From NCBI GenBank assembly GCA_029570205.1, contig JAKQSI010000109.1, forward strand, positions 1 to 64,000: a DNA stretch of 64,000 nt, read 5' to 3'. This stretch comes from Candidatus Omnitrophota bacterium. Its GTDB lineage: Bacteria; Hinthialibacterota; Hinthialibacteria; Hinthialibacterales; JAKPRU01. Both the position numbers and the translations under genes were made by a program. The notes beneath the pieces were generated by a model. That model saw nothing but the letters and a program-made list of their open reading frames with translations, made no database searches and was not told the origin of the DNA. Numbering within the stretch: position 1 is the first letter of the stretch; each line of letters begins with the position of its first letter. Positions 38,449 through 46,973 of this stretch are shown piece by piece.

Positions 38449-38682
38449 TCAATCGTGATCATCCCATTCGTCAACGGAAACGCAGCAACCAATGATCGAT
38501 TCCACCTCACGGATCATCATCTTCAATTGCGGAACCGAATATTCTGAATTGGATGGAATACTCAAGCGATGTCCCTCAAAAATCATGAACTAATGGCGTG
38601 TGCGCGAGCACGGACCTTCGAATCCTAATTGACGTAACCTCTTGATAAATACGCTTCTCTTACATGCTTGCCATGGATGCAT
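38449..38682 (-). pseudogene. hicA: hicA toxin gene interrupted by an in-frame TAG
   Basis: Reading the minus strand from an ATG at 38680-38682, inside the hicB 3' end, gives MHPWQACKRSVFIKRLRQLG and then GFEGPCSRTRH. A TAG (38590-38592) interrupts at codon 31, and the frame continues FMIFEGHRLSIPSNSEYSV, PQLKMMIREVE... to TGA 38449-38451. The whole 77-codon frame matches HicA, the mRNA interferase of HicBA modules, where Gln usually occupies codon 31 (CAG to TAG would explain it). The break falls right after the conserved His of the dsRBD-like fold, so no active toxin is expected. TAG serves as an ordinary stop elsewhere in the window, so recoding is unlikely. Confidence 0.85.
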
Positions 38683-38929
38683 CGGCAGGTTCCTTGTTCA
38701 AATCATATCCCTCTATAACAGGAAGATGATGACCGAATTTGAGACCGACAAGAATCCAGTCTTCCAGCGTGGATTGCAGTTCGTGTTCGCATTCGCGTAA
38801 TGTGTCTCCAAAAGCGATCACACCTTTGCATTGCGGAATCCGACCGGAAAACGTACCGTCCTCCAACTTGTCATATTCCGCCAGGGACAGTACGGTTTCG
38901 ATATAACCCGTGAGGATGGATTTCAGCAT
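38660..38929 (-). CDS. hicB: HicB-family antitoxin
   Basis: 89 residues. The HicB fold is shown by ILTGYIETVLSLAEYDKLED, GTFSGRIPQCKGVIAFGDT and LRECEHELQSTLEDWILVGL, the partial RNase-H-like domain that binds HicA. Family members repress their own operon. AAAGGA lies six bases before the ATG. It is translated upstream of, and overlaps, the interrupted hicA frame, in the order hicB-hicA, and the operon continues into the RecQ-PRTase and DprA-like genes. Because hicA is broken, HicB may persist only as a regulator of the downstream genes. Confidence 0.9.
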   Translation of the reverse strand: MLKSILTGYIETVLSLAEYDKLEDGTFSGRIPQCKGVIAFGDTLRECEHELQSTLEDWILVGLKFGHHLPVIEGYDLNKEPADASMASM

Positions 38930-39008
38930 TGGCTATTCCTTTCTTTGAGCATATTAGCGGCACAGGCGGATCGGTGCGGAACGACAAGGGTTTGGGCAAG
39001 TTCTTTGA

Positions 39009-39509
39009 CTAGCTCCGCAAGATCCCTCTTATGGACGGACCTGACAAATAGATCATTTTCCAATGTTCACGTTTGAGAGACCAATCGAATATTCTCCTCT
39101 GTTCAATGGGGCCTTGTTTCGAATTATTAAATAACCTCCAATCCTCGCCGTTCGTCAGAACCTCCCAACGGATATTGGGATGACTGTAATTGCAGTAATC
39201 GCATACTTGACGCGCATCGGAGTCAGTCAATATGATCCCAGCTGCTTTGATTTCCAATGCAATATAAGGAACCTTGGCAGCGTAAAGAACATAATCTGCT
39301 CGCCCTTTCCCTCCAGCCTGTCCTGCGCTTTCTATATTCATTTCTGCTTCAATTCTGTTTTCCGCCTCCACATCCCATGGATCATAACCAATTGCGGCCA
39401 AAATCGGTTCACTCAGCAATCTCCTTGTTTCGACCTCTTTGGATGACTGCGTCTTCTGCAAATGTTCGAGGTTTCTTTCTGCAATTGCAAACCATGGGCG
39501 ATCGTTCAT
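39009..39509 (-). CDS. Lone HsdR N-terminal-type (PD-(D/E)XK) nuclease domain protein
   Basis: 166 residues from the ATG at 39507-39509 (AGGA nine bases upstream); an upstream extension lacks coding character. The sequence matches the N-terminal nuclease domain of type I restriction subunits: TRRLLSEPILAAIGYDPWD, GKGRADYVLYAAKVPYIALE followed by IKA. The Asp in RADY and the Glu-x-Lys in LEIKA form the PD-(D/E)XK centre. The helicase and translocase parts of HsdR are absent, and no hsdM or hsdS is nearby. Single-domain versions exist and are of unknown function. It precedes hicB by 80 bases. Confidence 0.85.
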   Translation of the reverse strand: MNDRPWFAIAERNLEHLQKTQSSKEVETRRLLSEPILAAIGYDPWDVEAENRIEAEMNIESAGQAGGKGRADYVLYAAKVPYIALEIKAAGIILTDSDARQVCDYCNYSHPNIRWEVLTNGEDWRLFNNSKQGPIEQRRIFDWSLKREHWKMIYLSGPSIRGILRS

Positions 39510-39742
39510 AATGGATCTTCCTCGCAATAGTTGTCTGTCTACCCATGAATTCTCTTGTTCTCCACAAGAACCGAATCGGGCTGTCACGGTCCATTCCGCA
39601 GCGATATACCGGCTTACGACGCATCTGCCCGGATCTTTCCCCTATTGGCCTTCCGGTCGACCACATCTGTCAGCGAAACTCGGTCATGTCCGTTTTCGAC
39701 GGAAAGACATTTCCCGGAAACGCCAATATAGTACCCTTCCCA

Positions 39743-40144
39743 TCAGCCAAGCGTCAACCCCTCAAGTTGACCGTCCGGCGGTTTTCGCATGCAAGATGTT
39801 CGCGCGGCGGGTTGTGGGCTCGCGCGTCTCGTTGTTTGCTGCGGTTCCAGTCTGATTTTCAGCGTGCAGCCCACGGCCTCGGCGTACTTCTTGAGTGACG
39901 CCAATGAGGGCGCATGTCTGTTGGCCCCTTCAAGCCGTGAGACAGCGCTCTTCGTTGTTCCCATGCGATGCGCAACGGCTTCCTGCGTGAGTCCTGCACG
40001 GCTGCGAGCCGACAACATTTCCCGCGCAAGGGCATATTCATCTTCGAGGGCATTGTATGCCTCTTGAAATCCTTTACGCTTCGACGCCTTTTCAAGAAAG
40101 GCTTTGTGATCGTGCGGAACAGGGTCGTATTGAATTCGTGGCAT
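39743..40144 (-). CDS. XRE-family HTH regulator (HigA/antitoxin-like)
   Basis: 133 residues. The HTH_3 domain lies centrally (ARSRAGLTQEAVAHRMGTTK, SAVSRLEGANRHAPSLASLK) and the C-terminal segment YAEAVGCTLKIRLEPQ is characteristic of HigA2-type antitoxins that follow a RelE/HigB toxin. No toxin gene is adjacent on either side, so it is an orphan or regulates neighbours such as the nuclease/HicB run. The long Lys/Asp-rich N-terminus (MPRIQYDPVPHDHKAFLEKA) is typical of this subfamily. Residues after about 103 look poorly conserved. Confidence 0.85.
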   Translation of the reverse strand: MPRIQYDPVPHDHKAFLEKASKRKGFQEAYNALEDEYALAREMLSARSRAGLTQEAVAHRMGTTKSAVSRLEGANRHAPSLASLKKYAEAVGCTLKIRLEPQQTTRRASPQPAARTSCMRKPPDGQLEGLTLG

Positions 40145-40163
40145 CTGTTCTCTCCTTCATCCT

Positions 40164-40760
40164 TCATCCCCCCTCCTTCCCAATCCTCACCAAAATTTCC
40201 CGCCCCCCGGCAATCGGTTCAAATCTATCTACGGAATAAGGTATGAGAATTTGCCGCAGAGTCTCTTCGTTAAAACGATGCGGAGCCTCGCCGGTGCCGG
40301 GATCGGTAAACCGTCGGCCAAGCCGGGAAAGTAACGGGTTCTGTGATGTGGAAAGATTCCGTACCGGCTCCGTTAATATAACACATTTCCGCGCCGCATC
40401 AACTAATTTACGCAAGATATTTTCGTGACTCGGAATGAATTGGTACAGAGAGGCCTGCATGAGTATAATGTCCGCTTCGGGAATCGGATCGAAACGGACA
40501 TCGCACACTTGCGCATTCACCCCGCGCCGCGCCAGCCAGTGAACAAACTTCGCGTTAATATCCAATCCGAGGTAGTCGATATGTCGCGTTGATAGAAATC
40601 GCCGGTACAGGTAGCCGTCGCCGCAACAGACATCTGTGAGACTGACCCCATCGGGAATCGCATCGGCAACGGCCCGGAACCGTTCCTCAAACCATCCGCC
40701 GTACACAATCCGCATGGCAAGTTGATAGAGAACAGGATGCCGGTATATGGGGCTTTTCAC
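40164..40760 (-). CDS. Class I SAM-dependent methyltransferase
   Basis: 198 residues. The SAM-binding motif I is SLTDVCCGDGYLYRRFL, an acidic residue (LGLDIN) follows strand 2, and EADIILMQASLYQF ends strand 4, the normal order for class I enzymes. The N-terminus (YRHPVLYQLAMRIVYGGWFEER) resembles small-molecule or lipid methyltransferases of unassigned function. It lies 6 bases after the gpsA stop, so it is expressed with that gene, hinting at lipid-related chemistry. Substrate unknown. Confidence 0.88.
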   Translation of the reverse strand: MKSPIYRHPVLYQLAMRIVYGGWFEERFRAVADAIPDGVSLTDVCCGDGYLYRRFLSTRHIDYLGLDINAKFVHWLARRGVNAQVCDVRFDPIPEADIILMQASLYQFIPSHENILRKLVDAARKCVILTEPVRNLSTSQNPLLSRLGRRFTDPGTGEAPHRFNEETLRQILIPYSVDRFEPIAGGREILVRIGKEGG

Positions 40761-40766
40761 CGATTC

Positions 40767-41822
40767 TCAACCTTGCGCTACACGTTGAAGCGTGTCCTTC
40801 ATCCCGTGCCATTCGGCTTTGCGTTCTCGACCGAGCAGTCGGCGGACAGATTCCCCCGGTTCGCTTCCATGCAGCAGGATTCGAATCACCTCGGTCATGA
40901 TCGGCATTTCATCTTCGGGAACAGGCTTGTGACTGTCGAGCGCGCGGGAGGTCTCGATCCCCTCCACCACCATCCCGACCCTCCGCTCGGCTTCCTGGGG
41001 ATCATGCCCCTGGGCAAGCAGTTCGCCCATTTTCCGGTTGCGGCTATGGCGGCTGGTGCAGGTAACTACCAGATCCCCCAAGCCGGACAGCCCAAAAAAA
41101 GTCTCCGGTCGCGCCCCGCACACAACCCCCACGCGGCTCAGTTCCAGGAGACCCCGCGTAATCAAGGCGGCCCGCGTGTTGTCTCCGTATCCGAGACCGT
41201 CGGAAATCCCCACCGCAATGGCCATGACATTTTTCAGCGCGCCTCCCAGCTGTGTTCCCAGCGGGTCCGTGCCGGTATAGACTCGAAATTCGGGACGCTG
41301 AAGGAGCCGCTGCGCCTGTTCCGCCACGATGATATCCGTCGATGCCGCAACCACAGCGGTCGGGATGTGCTGAACAACCTCCTCCGCATGGCTGGGACCG
41401 GACAGCGCGACAAACCCGGCCGGGTCGTCGTTTGCCCAGGCCTCGGCCAGCAGATCGGTCATGGTGCGCAAGGTCCCGACTTGCAGGCCCTTGGTCGCGG
41501 AAATTATCAGCCGGCCTTTCAATAGCCCCCTCCCGCCGCATTGCTCCGCGACAGGTTTCATAAAAGCGGACGGGACCGCCACCAGCACAACGTCCGCCCG
41601 GGACAGGCAGGCATAGAGATCGCTGGTGATCTCGATGGAGTCCGGTATTCGGGCGCCCGGAAGGCGCGGCTCAAGGGAACGGTTTTCTCGCAGGTGTTCG
41701 GCATCGCTCTCCAAATGCGCCCAGATCGAGGCCGTACACCCGTTGGCATCCAACAGACATGCCAGCGCCACACCCCATGATCCGGCTCCCAGAACCGCCA
41801 CAAACGGATTTTGATTCTTCAT
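40767..41822 (-). CDS. gpsA: NAD(P)H-dependent glycerol-3-phosphate dehydrogenase
   Basis: Reduces dihydroxyacetone phosphate to glycerol 3-phosphate for phospholipid synthesis. 351 residues from the ATG at 41820-41822 (MKNQNPFVAVLGAGSWG); an alternative ATG 21 bases upstream is also possible and has GGGAG nearby. Motifs: GAGSWGVALA, VVLVAVPSAFM, IISATKGL, FVALSGPSHAEEV, LGGALKNVMAIAVGISDGLG (catalytic Lys), TRAALITRGLLE and GLSGLGDLVVTCTS. It is divergent from the LptG-like gene with about 100 bases between and is followed at once by a methyltransferase. Confidence 0.96.
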   Translation of the reverse strand: MKNQNPFVAVLGAGSWGVALACLLDANGCTASIWAHLESDAEHLRENRSLEPRLPGARIPDSIEITSDLYACLSRADVVLVAVPSAFMKPVAEQCGGRGLLKGRLIISATKGLQVGTLRTMTDLLAEAWANDDPAGFVALSGPSHAEEVVQHIPTAVVAASTDIIVAEQAQRLLQRPEFRVYTGTDPLGTQLGGALKNVMAIAVGISDGLGYGDNTRAALITRGLLELSRVGVVCGARPETFFGLSGLGDLVVTCTSRHSRNRKMGELLAQGHDPQEAERRVGMVVEGIETSRALDSHKPVPEDEMPIMTEVIRILLHGSEPGESVRRLLGRERKAEWHGMKDTLQRVAQG

Positions 41823-41925
41823 GGTTCTTTCATCCCGTTCCATCCTACTCCCTCCCGCCGTTCGCTCAAGATGAGCTTGACCGATTGCCCGGAACAGGGA
41901 AACATCTTGAGCGGGCATAGACACC

Positions 41926-43152
41926 ATGCTTTCCGAACGAACAATGAAAATTAAGCATCCGATTCATCACAACATAACGAAATACATCACGGGCAATTGG
42001 TTTCGCCGGATGTGCGATTTTATCGAGAAACGCCTGGAACAGCGGAGGCGGTATCCCTTTTTCCGCATCGCCGACCGTTATCTCATCCGCGAATTCCTTA
42101 AGGCGATCATCGTTGTGGTTTCCCTGTGTTATGTCATGGGTGTGGTGATCGTTCTGTTCGATGAGATCGACACATTCCTGGAATATGGGGCCGATGTGCT
42201 GATCGCGGCGCAGATGGTGCTTCTGGCCGCGCCATACCGCCTGGCCGAGGCGGGGCCGCTGGTCATGCTTCTGGCCTCGGTGTTCAGCATGGGGCGACTG
42301 GTTCATGCCCAGGAAATGGATGCGATGATTGTCGGCGGGTACCGCCTGGCGCGCCTGATCTGGCCCGTGTTCTGTTGTTCCGCCGTGTGCGCGGCAGCCT
42401 TCTTTCTGACTTGCGAGTACGTGATCACACCGGCCAGCGCGCGCGCAGAGGACCTTCTGGACCTTCAGATCAAACAGAAAGGGAAAGGAACTGCCGGACG
42501 CAATTCGGTCTGGATGCTGGGCCGGTACGGCAAAAAGTATTTCGTGCAGTCCTTCCAGCCGAGCGAATCCCGACTGATCGGCGTGGATATCGTCGAGATG
42601 GCGCGCGGTGGATACCGGCCGGCGAAACGGATCAAGGCGGCCACCGCAGAGTGGGATGCCTCTTCGGGAATTTGGAGAATGAAAGACGGAATGGAGTGGA
42701 TTTTTTCCGACAGCGGCGAAAGACGAAAGGAGCCGTTTGCCGAGCGCTCGTACCTCATCGAGGAGACCCCGCATGATTTCTCACTGGTTTCCCGGGACGA
42801 GACAGGACTGAGCCATGCGGATCTGAAGCACTTAGTCCGAATGGTTCAACGTGCGGGCGGGGACCCGATTGTGTATCTGCCTTATCTGCGGTTGCGGGAG
42901 GCACTTCCGTTCGCGTTGATTATTATGAGCCTGCTCGGTATGGGGATCGCATTCCGCACCGGCAGGGGGGGGTATGTCGTGGGACTGGGGATTTGCCTGC
43001 TGGTAGCCCTGGTTTATTACGGAATGTTACTGCTTTGTCTGGGGCTGGCTCCGAAAGGGGTCTTGGGGGCGGGACTCGCGGCCTGGATTCCCAACCTGAT
43101 TTTCGGCGCGGTCACATTGGGATTCCTGTACCATCTGGCTCGGGGGACATGA
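41926..43152 (+). CDS. LptF/LptG-family lipopolysaccharide export permease
   Basis: 408 residues (family about 360). The N-terminal half holds DRYLIREFLKAIIVVVSLCY, a long second membrane region around APYRLAEAGPLVMLLASVFSM and the conserved QEMDAMIVGGYRLARLIWPV, then a periplasmic jellyroll-like domain, and three C-terminal helices (ALPFALIIMSLLGMGIAFRT...). It forms part of the LptB2FG extractor that moves LPS from the inner membrane, showing a diderm cell with LPS. The extra N-terminal 45 residues are Lys/Arg-rich; a later Met (MKIKHP) may be the start. Other lpt genes are not in the window. Confidence 0.88.
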   Translation: MLSERTMKIKHPIHHNITKYITGNWFRRMCDFIEKRLEQRRRYPFFRIADRYLIREFLKAIIVVVSLCYVMGVVIVLFDEIDTFLEYGADVLIAAQMVLLAAPYRLAEAGPLVMLLASVFSMGRLVHAQEMDAMIVGGYRLARLIWPVFCCSAVCAAAFFLTCEYVITPASARAEDLLDLQIKQKGKGTAGRNSVWMLGRYGKKYFVQSFQPSESRLIGVDIVEMARGGYRPAKRIKAATAEWDASSGIWRMKDGMEWIFSDSGERRKEPFAERSYLIEETPHDFSLVSRDETGLSHADLKHLVRMVQRAGGDPIVYLPYLRLREALPFALIIMSLLGMGIAFRTGRGGYVVGLGICLLVALVYYGMLLLCLGLAPKGVLGAGLAAWIPNLIFGAVTLGFLYHLARGT

Positions 43153-43216
43153 CCGGCTCTCTATTTCCCTCACCCCGTGCCCCCTGGAAGGATGGACAAG
43201 GAGAGAAATCCGGTAG

Positions 43217-43236
43217 GACAGGCGTCTCTGCCTGTC
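43217..43236. repeat. Hairpin repeat GACAGGC...GCCTGTC (copy)
   Basis: GACAGGCGTCTCTGCCTGTC belongs to the dispersed family at 24423, 28222, 54335 and 54424. It lies just where the MauE/DoxX-like homology stops, within the 3' region of that truncated gene. Confidence 0.75.
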
Positions 43237-43255
43237 GAGTGATCGCTCGGTGATC

Positions 43256-43467
43256 AATCGGGAACCTTTTATCAACAAGCCCGCAATCAAACAGAAACCC
43301 GTCACAATTTCTACACCCGACAAAACAATAGCAATCGGATCAGCCAGGCTTGCGGGAAGCAATCGGTAGTTGTCAACAACCCGCGTCATGCCGGACAGGT
43401 CCCCGATTTGGCGGAGACCGGCGTACAGAATCACTCCGCCGACAACAATCCGCGCGCACAACGCCAA
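43256..43467 (-). pseudogene. Truncated MauE/DoxX-like membrane protein
   Basis: From a TTG (43465-43467) the frame reads LCARIVVGGVILYAGLRQIG...YRLLPASLADPIAIVLSG followed by a second hydrophobic helix. This matches the first two of four helices of MauE/DoxX-type proteins involved in periplasmic redox chemistry. After about 70 residues the frame enters the GACAGGC hairpin repeat and then runs antisense to lptG, so homology ends there. The gene has lost its 3' half, apparently with repeat insertion. It follows a DUF1573-like secreted gene by 23 bases, a common neighbour pair. Confidence 0.6.
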
Positions 43468-43490
43468 CTTGGGATTTCGTTAAACGTTTA

Positions 43491-44187
43491 TCACGGCCGG
43501 CTTCCTGTAACTGAATTGCCTTTACCCAGTGAATTCCTTTTTGACGGTTGCCCCCTGCTTTGCAATTCCCAGCAAGGCCGAATCTCCAGCGCGATCTTTG
43601 GGGAAATAGCAATCGGGATCTGCAATTCCCGCTGATTGGGATGGGATGTCTCCAATATCAGTATACCCACAAGCCGCCGCGCAGCCAGACGCGGTAGAAC
43701 ACTTAGGCGGCAATCAATACCGGATACTCTACCCGATCCTTTGCGCTCGGATTTGAATTCCTTCAGTTCAATATCGCCGCCGTCAAGGCGCGTTCGTAGA
43801 ATCTCCGTGTCCGCATTGTCGGCTACCGTGTCTTCAAAGGAAGCGCCTTGAACGTCACCCGGAACCACATTGCGCACTTCTAACGATGGCGGCGCAACCT
43901 TAAGAAATGAACGGACCTCACCCCGAATGTCCAACTTCGAGTACTCTCCGTTATCGAACAGAACGTAGATTCGATTCGCAAATAGTCCCTCCGCGGCTCC
44001 CGCCTGCACGCCGGCGGAAACGGTTCCGGTAGCCCCGGCAAGATCGCGCCATACGGGCGGCGGGGGTTGAGAGGAGATTGGTGAAGACAAAGCAGGCGTT
44101 GGGGAGATTTCGCCGGGGGCAGTTGCAGGAATCAAGACATAGGATTCCAGCCAGAATCCGGAGCAAATGCCCCCGGCGAAGGATCAT
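43491..44187 (-). pseudogene. Frameshifted exported protein, DUF1573-like C-terminal half
   Basis: An ATG at 44185-44187 overlaps the radical-SAM stop as ATGA and starts a signal-peptide-like sequence (MILRRGHLLRILAGILCL). That frame then loses coding character, while another frame continues from about 44135 as IPATAPGEISPTPALSS and a body with YSKLDIRGEVRSFLKVAPP and LVGILILETSHPNQRELQIP, resembling DUF1573-type beta-sandwich proteins. One fewer T in the TCTTGA segment near 44136 would join them. So this is likely one gene with a single-base frameshift; if intact, the product starts at a TTG at 44135 and lacks a signal. Family match is weak. Confidence 0.55.
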
Positions 44188-45605
44188 TTCGTTAACGTTC
44201 GCAGGATGTCCCAAAACGCGCCCCTGGCTCCGTTACGAATCGCTTGCGCAAGCACGGAATTATCATTGTAGTTGTAATTCTGCCCTGTCTGCTCCGTGCC
44301 GCCGAAGAGAAATCGAGTATCATCCTTTACAAGATCACGAAGGAACCCGTCAACACTCTCACCCAGGCAATGGGAAACATAATATACCGGGCGAAGTAGA
44401 GATTCATTACCCTCTACCGGTCCATGAAGATTCGGATTCCCGGAATAAAATCCTTCTTGATTTACCAGATGTGCCACATCGGCACCGGGATAGATTCGGA
44501 TACCGAACGAGATCCCGAATCGGTCAATGGGTAGAGATTTCAGGGAGGCGATACATTTCTCGATGGTCTCGCGAGTCTCACCCGGCCCGCCCAAGAGCAG
44601 GTCGTACATAACCGTAAATCCATACCGTCGGCATCGGTCGGCTACCGAAATCAGATCCGCCATGCGATGATGTCGGCGAAAACGAGACAGGATGTCCGCA
44701 TCGGTATGATCTACTCCAAAGTCGATTCCCACGCAACCCGCCCGGCGCATGACACCGGCGAGATCTTCCGGGAAAGCATGGGGAGCGGCATAAGCATACC
44801 AGCGGATCCGATCGGCGATACCCTTGCGGATGATCGCTTCGCACACCTTAATCGCATGTTCCGGTGGAAGGTTGAATTCACTGTCGCAGGTGTGGAATGT
44901 GTCCACGCCTTGTTCCAGCAGGTTGGCCAGCTCCTGCGCAACATTCTCCGGGTCCCGCAAACGAACACGCGGTCCACGCGACGCCGGTTCCGGGCAGTAA
45001 AAACAACGCTGATCGCAGCCTCGCTTGGTTTCGAATCCCACCATTCCTCCTTCGTTCAAATAGCGCACATTATCGACAACCCGCCGTGCCGAAAAATCCG
45101 CTCGTCCCAGGTCCATGGGGGTCGCCAAGCGAACATTTTCCGCGCGGGTGGTTTTTGTAATCAAACCCGGGATTTCACTCCCGTTTTGCCGATCCCGCAC
45201 AAACCGGGCGAATTCACAAAGAACCTGCTCACCCTCCCCCATCACCCCGGCATCCGCGCCCAGGTATTCCAGAATCTCTTTCGGGAAAATCGAATATCCC
45301 GCCCCGCCGATAATAACGGGCGCGGATGTCCCTCTTCGGATTTCTGCCAGGAGAACCTTTGTCTTATCGAGGATGAAATCCCGGCTCGCCAGGTAACAGT
45401 CATCGGTATTTCGGACCGTAACCGCCACCAGATCCTCCTCATCTGTCACGCTCTGCTCAATCGCCGCAACCGGATCGGCCGCGAACGACAGATCGAGCAA
45501 ATCGATTTCGAATCCCGCCTGTTCGAGCGCCTGCCCCAGGTAATCCAGGGCAACGGGCGTTACCGGCGGCTTCATCAGGTTCGGATTGACCAGCAGGATT
45601 TTCAT
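44184..45605 (-). CDS. B12-binding domain radical SAM protein
   Basis: 473 residues from the ATG at 45603-45605. A cobalamin-binding Rossmann domain covers about 1-140 (MKILLVNPNLMKPPVTPVAL, VIIGGAGYSIFPKEILEY). The radical SAM domain follows, with cluster ligands in ETKRGCDQRCFYCPEP (CxxxCxxC) and the GGE-type stretch in LLLGGPGETRETIEKC. Members are usually methyltransferases or ring-forming enzymes such as BchE relatives; substrate is unknown. It overlaps the following exported gene by four bases. Confidence 0.92.
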   Translation of the reverse strand: MKILLVNPNLMKPPVTPVALDYLGQALEQAGFEIDLLDLSFAADPVAAIEQSVTDEEDLVAVTVRNTDDCYLASRDFILDKTKVLLAEIRRGTSAPVIIGGAGYSIFPKEILEYLGADAGVMGEGEQVLCEFARFVRDRQNGSEIPGLITKTTRAENVRLATPMDLGRADFSARRVVDNVRYLNEGGMVGFETKRGCDQRCFYCPEPASRGPRVRLRDPENVAQELANLLEQGVDTFHTCDSEFNLPPEHAIKVCEAIIRKGIADRIRWYAYAAPHAFPEDLAGVMRRAGCVGIDFGVDHTDADILSRFRRHHRMADLISVADRCRRYGFTVMYDLLLGGPGETRETIEKCIASLKSLPIDRFGISFGIRIYPGADVAHLVNQEGFYSGNPNLHGPVEGNESLLRPVYYVSHCLGESVDGFLRDLVKDDTRFLFGGTEQTGQNYNYNDNSVLAQAIRNGARGAFWDILRTLTK

Positions 45606-45691
45606 GGTTCTCACAAGGATCGGTGATATGTTGAATTTCAAAAACCGTTGATAAACTATTTTTGACACATTTTCCGATCGGGAGCAACGGC

Positions 45692-45910
45692 ATGGAGTCT
45701 TTCGGACGCATTTTACTGTTTCTCGGCGCAGTCCTCATGCTGCTGGGGCTGCTGTTCACCTTTGCAGGAAAGATCCCGTGGATCGGCAGGTTGCCGGGGG
45801 ATATCCGCATCGAGCGGGAGAATTTTTCATTCTATTTCCCTATCGTCACTTGTATCATCCTTTCCGTGCTTCTGACAATTTTGTTGAACCTGTTCGGCGG
45901 AAGGCGCTGA
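45692..45910 (+). CDS. DUF2905 family small membrane protein
   Basis: 72 residues with two transmembrane helices joined by the family hallmark IPWIGRLPGDIRIERENFSF, followed by YFPIVTCIILS. GGGAG lies seven bases before the ATG at 45692. It precedes queA by 16 bases, so the two are probably co-transcribed. DUF2905 genes often lie beside queA or ruvB; the role is unknown. Confidence 0.9.
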   Translation: MESFGRILLFLGAVLMLLGLLFTFAGKIPWIGRLPGDIRIERENFSFYFPIVTCIILSVLLTILLNLFGGRR

Positions 45911-45926
45911 TTGAAAACCCATCCCC

Positions 45927-46973
45927 ATGGACATCCGTGAATTCGATTATGAATTGCCGCCGGAGCGGATCGCTCAAGTCCCCGTAGGGACCCGTGATCT
46001 CTCCCGCCTGCTTGCGGTTAACCGGAGGACCGGCGAGATCGAAGAATATCTATTTCGGAACCTGCCGCAGCTGCTTCGTCCGGGCGATGTGCTGGTCGTA
46101 AACGATTCCTGGGTGATGCCCGCCCGTATCTTCGGGACAAAAGCAGGCGGCGGCGCGAAAATCGAGGTTCTGTTGCTGGAAGACTTGGGCAACCGGCAAT
46201 GGAAGGTAATCGCGCAACGGGCCTCTCGTCTCAAAAAAGGCACGGAAATTCAATTCCCGGACGGTGTGACCGCAGAGGTAAGAGCGGTTCTGGGGGATGG
46301 CTTGTTCGAACTGCAATTCTTCGACAATGGGACCTGGAACGAGTTTCTCGAACGGAACGGCCAGGTTCCTTTGCCTCCGTATATCCACCGTAACGGAGAT
46401 GAGAACACGCCGCTGGACCGGCAACGGTATCAGACCGTGTATGCACAACCCGCCGAAACACTACTCTCGGCGGCCGCGCCCACGGCGGGACTTCACTTTA
46501 CAAAAGACCTGTTGGATCGTTTGCATAAAACCGGCGTTTCCATTGTGCCGGTGACGCTGCGTGTGGGACTGGATACCTTTCTGCCGATTCGTTCCAGGAC
46601 TGTAGAAAATCATCCGATGCACAGGGAACGATATCGCATTACAGAGTCGTCTGCCCGCGCCATCAACACGGCCCGCCAAGAAGGATGTCGGATTATCGCA
46701 GTGGGAACAACCGCCGTACGGGTACTGGAAAGCGCAGCCGATAGAAATGGGGTGATTCGAGCACAGGAAGCCGAGACGGCTCTGTTTATCCGCCCCGGAT
46801 ATCCATTCAAGATAATCGACGGAATGATTACAAATTTCCACCTGCCGCGTTCGACGTTAATTATTCTGATTGCCGCCTGGCTGGGCCGGGACCGCTGGCG
46901 CGGAGTGTATGAGGAAGCCATCCGGCGCGGATTTCGATTTTATTCTTACGGAGATGCAATGCTCGCATGGTGA
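45927..46973 (+). CDS. queA: tRNA preQ1(34) S-adenosylmethionine ribosyltransferase-isomerase
   Basis: 348 residues, the usual QueA length. It transfers and isomerises the ribosyl part of SAM onto preQ1 at tRNA position 34, making epoxyqueuosine. Signatures: MDIREFDYELPPERIAQVP, LLRPGDVLVVNDSWVMPARI, ERYQTVYA-like YQTVYAQPAE, AAPTAGLHFTKDLL, VTLRVGLDTFLPI, IAVGTTAVRVLES and MITNFHLPRSTLIILIAA. The frame overlaps the downstream NlpC/P60 gene by seven bases. Other queuosine genes are not in the window. Confidence 0.97.
   Translation: MDIREFDYELPPERIAQVPVGTRDLSRLLAVNRRTGEIEEYLFRNLPQLLRPGDVLVVNDSWVMPARIFGTKAGGGAKIEVLLLEDLGNRQWKVIAQRASRLKKGTEIQFPDGVTAEVRAVLGDGLFELQFFDNGTWNEFLERNGQVPLPPYIHRNGDENTPLDRQRYQTVYAQPAETLLSAAAPTAGLHFTKDLLDRLHKTGVSIVPVTLRVGLDTFLPIRSRTVENHPMHRERYRITESSARAINTARQEGCRIIAVGTTAVRVLESAADRNGVIRAQEAETALFIRPGYPFKIIDGMITNFHLPRSTLIILIAAWLGRDRWRGVYEEAIRRGFRFYSYGDAMLAW

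Noticed and set aside
43027-43255. C-terminal part of the MauE-like reading frame
   Set aside because: It is a translation of a hairpin repeat followed by sequence antisense to lptG.
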